Assembly (NCBI RefSeq): GCF_002001165.1
Contig: NZ_MUNQ01000008.1
Location: forward strand, 124,001-188,000
Direction of reading: 5' to 3'
Source: Rhodanobacter sp. C05
GTDB taxonomy: Bacteria > Pseudomonadota > Gammaproteobacteria > Xanthomonadales > Rhodanobacteraceae
Length of the DNA stretch: 64,000 nucleotides
Position 1 is the stretch's first letter. Each line of letters starts with the position of its first letter. Both the position numbers and the translations under genes were made by a program. The notes under the pieces are model-generated. The model ran no database searches. It saw only the letters and a list, made by a program, of their open reading frames with translations, and was not told the DNA's origin. Below are positions 62,066-64,000 of this stretch, in pieces.

Positions 62066-63073
62066 ATGAACAGTGTCGTGATCGAGTCGCCGGCGCGCTG
62101 GCGCCAGCTGGACAAGCTTCCCATCGGCCTGTTCGGCTCGGTGATGGGACTGACCGGATTGAGTATTGCGTGGCGTTTGGCACACGCCCATTTCGGTGCG
62201 CCGGCATGGATCGCCGATGGGATCGGCGTCGTGGCCATCGCGGCGTTTGTTGCCATTTCACTCGGCTATGCCGTGAAGCTGGCGACAGCACCGGACGCCG
62301 TGCGTGACGAATTTCACCACCCGATCGCAGGCAGTCTGTTCGGCACCTTACTGATCAGCATCTTGCTGTTGCCCATCATCATCGCCCCGGTCAATGTTTT
62401 CCTGGCACGCGTGCTTTGGGCCATTGGCGCCATCACCATGAATGCTTTTGGTTGGCTCATGATCAGCCGCTGGATGAGTGATCGGCAACAAGCCGCGCAC
62501 GCCACACCTACCTGGATCGTCCCTTTGGTCGGGCTGCTGGATGTGCCTCTGGCCGTCCCCTCGCTGGGTTTGCCAACCGTCATCTATGCCAGCGTGCACC
62601 AGTTGATGGTGCTGGATCTGGCGGTCGGACTGTTTTTCGCGATTCCGCTATTCACGATGATCTTTTCCCGCTTGCTGTTCGATGCGCCGCTGCCCGATGC
62701 CTTGCAAGCTACGCTGCTCATTCTGGTGGTGCCTTTCTCCGTGGGGTTTTCGACCTATACGGTGACGACCGGAGCGACCGATATTTTCGCCCAGGCGCTT
62801 TACCTGCTGTCGTTGTTTGTTCTCGCCGTCCTGTTGGGCAGGCTTCGGCACCTTGGGAGGTGCTGCCCATTCAAGTTGGCGTGGTGGTCGGTCAGCTTTC
62901 CACTGGCGTCAGCGTCTATTGCGGCCTTGCACTATGCCGAGGCTATCTCCGGACCCATCGCCGATGCGCTCGCGCTTGCGTTGCTGGCGCTGGCAACGGT
63001 AGTCATCGCCGGGCTGCTGGTGCGCACACTGATGGGTCTGCTGCGCGGCGAATTGCGCACCCTCAGTGCCTGA
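62066..63073 (+). CDS. SLAC1/TehA-type TDT channel protein
   Basis: 335 residues, about ten membrane helices, with the family's N-terminal PIGLFGSVMGLTGLSIAWR block, then ITMNAFGWLMISRWM, LDVPLAVPSLGLPTVIYASVHQLM and PFSVGFSTYTVTTGATDIFAQALYLLSLFVLAVLLGRL. TDT proteins move anions, dicarboxylates or tellurite-related ions. It begins after the failing regulator region and precedes the MDR fragment. Confidence 0.9.
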   Translation: MNSVVIESPARWRQLDKLPIGLFGSVMGLTGLSIAWRLAHAHFGAPAWIADGIGVVAIAAFVAISLGYAVKLATAPDAVRDEFHHPIAGSLFGTLLISILLLPIIIAPVNVFLARVLWAIGAITMNAFGWLMISRWMSDRQQAAHATPTWIVPLVGLLDVPLAVPSLGLPTVIYASVHQLMVLDLAVGLFFAIPLFTMIFSRLLFDAPLPDALQATLLILVVPFSVGFSTYTVTTGATDIFAQALYLLSLFVLAVLLGRLRHLGRCCPFKLAWWSVSFPLASASIAALHYAEAISGPIADALALALLALATVVIAGLLVRTLMGLLRGELRTLSA

Positions 63074-63086
63074 TGATGACTGCGAG

Positions 63087-63251
63087 GATGCCGATCATGC
63101 GCGTCATCCGCTACCGGCCATCCTGGGCATCGATCTAGCCGGCGTCGTCACGGTGGCGGGTCCGGGTGTCACGGCCTTTCGGGTGGGCGATGAGGTCTAT
63201 GGCATGACCGGCGGCGCCGGTGGCGCGCAGGGTTCGCTGGCCGGGTATGCA
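63087..63251 (+). pseudogene. fragment of a quinone-oxidoreductase gene
   Basis: HPLPAILGIDLAGVVTVAGPGVTAFRVGDEVYGMTGGAGGAQGSLAGYA aligns closely with QPLPAVLGIDLAGIVAAVGPGVTEWSMGDEVFGMTGGVGGVQGSLAQYA in the intact gene at 54337-55344. The GxxGxxG cofactor part and the C-terminal half are missing. It is a remnant about 50 codons long. Confidence 0.88.
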
Positions 63252-63335
63252 CGACAAGCTGGAAATCCTGATCGACGTCGGCACGACGATCTGCGGCTCA
63301 GCGAGTTAAAAGACCCCTCCGCTAGGTAACCGCGG

Positions 63336-64000
63336 TCATGTCACGCTGCGATTGTGCGTTAATTCATCCGTATCGGGACCAAAGTGCCTGTTCAGCCTGT
63401 TGTTTAGGCGATCGATCATGCCGCGCAGTGCACCAACCTCCCTAATCCATTCGCCATCGGCTTTTTCTCGCTGGAACGCGATAGCCAACGCGCGCGCAAT
63501 CGGATCTGCAATGGCAAGCAACGCCTCGCGTTCTTCCTTGCTGAAGAAGCTGCCATCTGGACGTGGGCCCAGCAGCAACCAGCCGAGCAGACCGACGCCG
63601 TCGGCGTATAACGGCACGCGCATCGGGAAAAACGGATCGGTGCGGTCACAATAGAGACGGCGGAAATTACTGGTCGGTGCCAAATCCTTCGCTAGCCATG
63701 CGCGCACAGTTTTGTCGGCGATGCCGTGGGCACTCAACACATCATTCTCTATGACTACTGCGCCGTGATCGGCGTGCACTCCCTTTTCGATGCGAGCGAG
63801 AGCGGTATTCGCAAGCGTCCGGGGTGTCGCAGTTTCGCGCATATCCGCGACAAGCAACGGCAGGCCGAGACGGAGATGGCCGAGTTGGCTACGAAAGCGA
63901 TGCTCAGCCCATAGTGTCACGCGATGATGCAGCGGTCCGATCATCACCGCCGCAATAGCCGCGCCCGTGCCACTGGCAATGGCGCCTAAGCGCTCTCCGA
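63336..64000 (-). CDS. GAF-domain sensor protein, C-terminal part (cut by window end)
   Basis: The frame stays open to the right edge, so the N-terminus is outside the window. The visible part has a membrane-like stretch (GAIASGTGAAIAAVMIGPLHH), then a GAF-type domain: NTALARIEKGVHADHGAVVIEN, DPFFPMRVPLYADGVGLLGWLLLGPRPDGSFFSKEEREALLAIADPIARALAIA, and a coiled C-terminal helix (GALRGMIDRLNNRLNRH). It is probably a sensor for small ligands; the output domain is not seen. The gene reads toward the MDR fragment. Confidence 0.75.
   Translation of the reverse strand, partial: GERLGAIASGTGAAIAAVMIGPLHHRVTLWAEHRFRSQLGHLRLGLPLLVADMRETATPRTLANTALARIEKGVHADHGAVVIENDVLSAHGIADKTVRAWLAKDLAPTSNFRRLYCDRTDPFFPMRVPLYADGVGLLGWLLLGPRPDGSFFSKEEREALLAIADPIARALAIAFQREKADGEWIREVGALRGMIDRLNNRLNRHFGPDTDELTHNRSVT

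Overview
The window looks like a chromosomal segment of a moderately GC-rich gammaproteobacterium of the order Lysobacterales (Xanthomonadales), probably family Rhodanobacteraceae (a Dyella, Luteibacter or Rhodanobacter relative). This is inferred from recognisable protein families (DUF3247, DUF1161, DUF3309, BPSL0761, a Ku/LigD end-joining set, paired propeller-type histidine kinases); no rRNA or tRNA is present to confirm it. The organism name is not asserted.

Layout. 0-10.7 kb: stress-type small proteins (CsbD, BON, metallothionein, PfpI, DUF3247), a DNA topoisomerase IB, a lone receiver-domain protein, an NRAMP-type metal transporter followed by an OprB-like porin, and a C-terminal scrap of a YihY/BrkB gene. 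10.7-16 kb: a bacterial non-homologous end-joining locus with SDR and ligD on the minus strand, and a DUF6496 basic protein and ku on the plus strand. 16-26.9 kb: DUF2383 and DUF72 proteins, a PAS/PAS hybrid histidine kinase with a convergent response regulator, a GFA enzyme, small Cys- or Pro-rich proteins, the Kup potassium transporter, a beta-barrel protein and a small secreted protein.

27.1-33.1 kb: a propeller sensor kinase, a LuxR-type regulator and a chloroperoxidase-like hydrolase, bounded by two nearly identical inverted copies of a 156-bp MITE-like element. 33.1-43.6 kb: an accessory island. Its core is a complete Tn7-like transposition operon on the minus strand (tnsA-tnsB-tnsC-tniQ, genes overlapping by 4-14 bp). 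It has ~30-bp-spaced repeats next to the tniQ end, one inverted match near 43.48 kb, and a cargo of a small DNA-binding protein, an unknown 359-residue protein, an XRE repressor with obvious palindromic operators, and small proteins including an SseB-family protein. No CRISPR array or cas gene accompanies it. The TnsA homologue appears to lack the catalytic lysine.

43.6-54.1 kb: a DUF302-DUF305-YncE beta-propeller operon, a second propeller sensor kinase, a CPBP protease, then an operon-like run: a beta-lactamase-fold protein with its catalytic Ser and Lys replaced and fused to DUF302, a Tat-exported DsrE-like protein, a membrane-anchored kinase dimerisation domain lacking its His and its ATPase domain, and a LuxR-type regulator. 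54.1-64 kb: oxidoreductase and hydrolase genes around two carboxymuconolactone-decarboxylase-like paralogues. One has an intact divergent AraC regulator. The other has a matching promoter motif but no intact regulator, and a decayed zinc-alcohol-dehydrogenase fragment lies nearby. This points to a partly decayed duplicate of the same cluster. A SLAC1/TehA-type channel and a GAF-domain sensor cut by the right edge finish the window.
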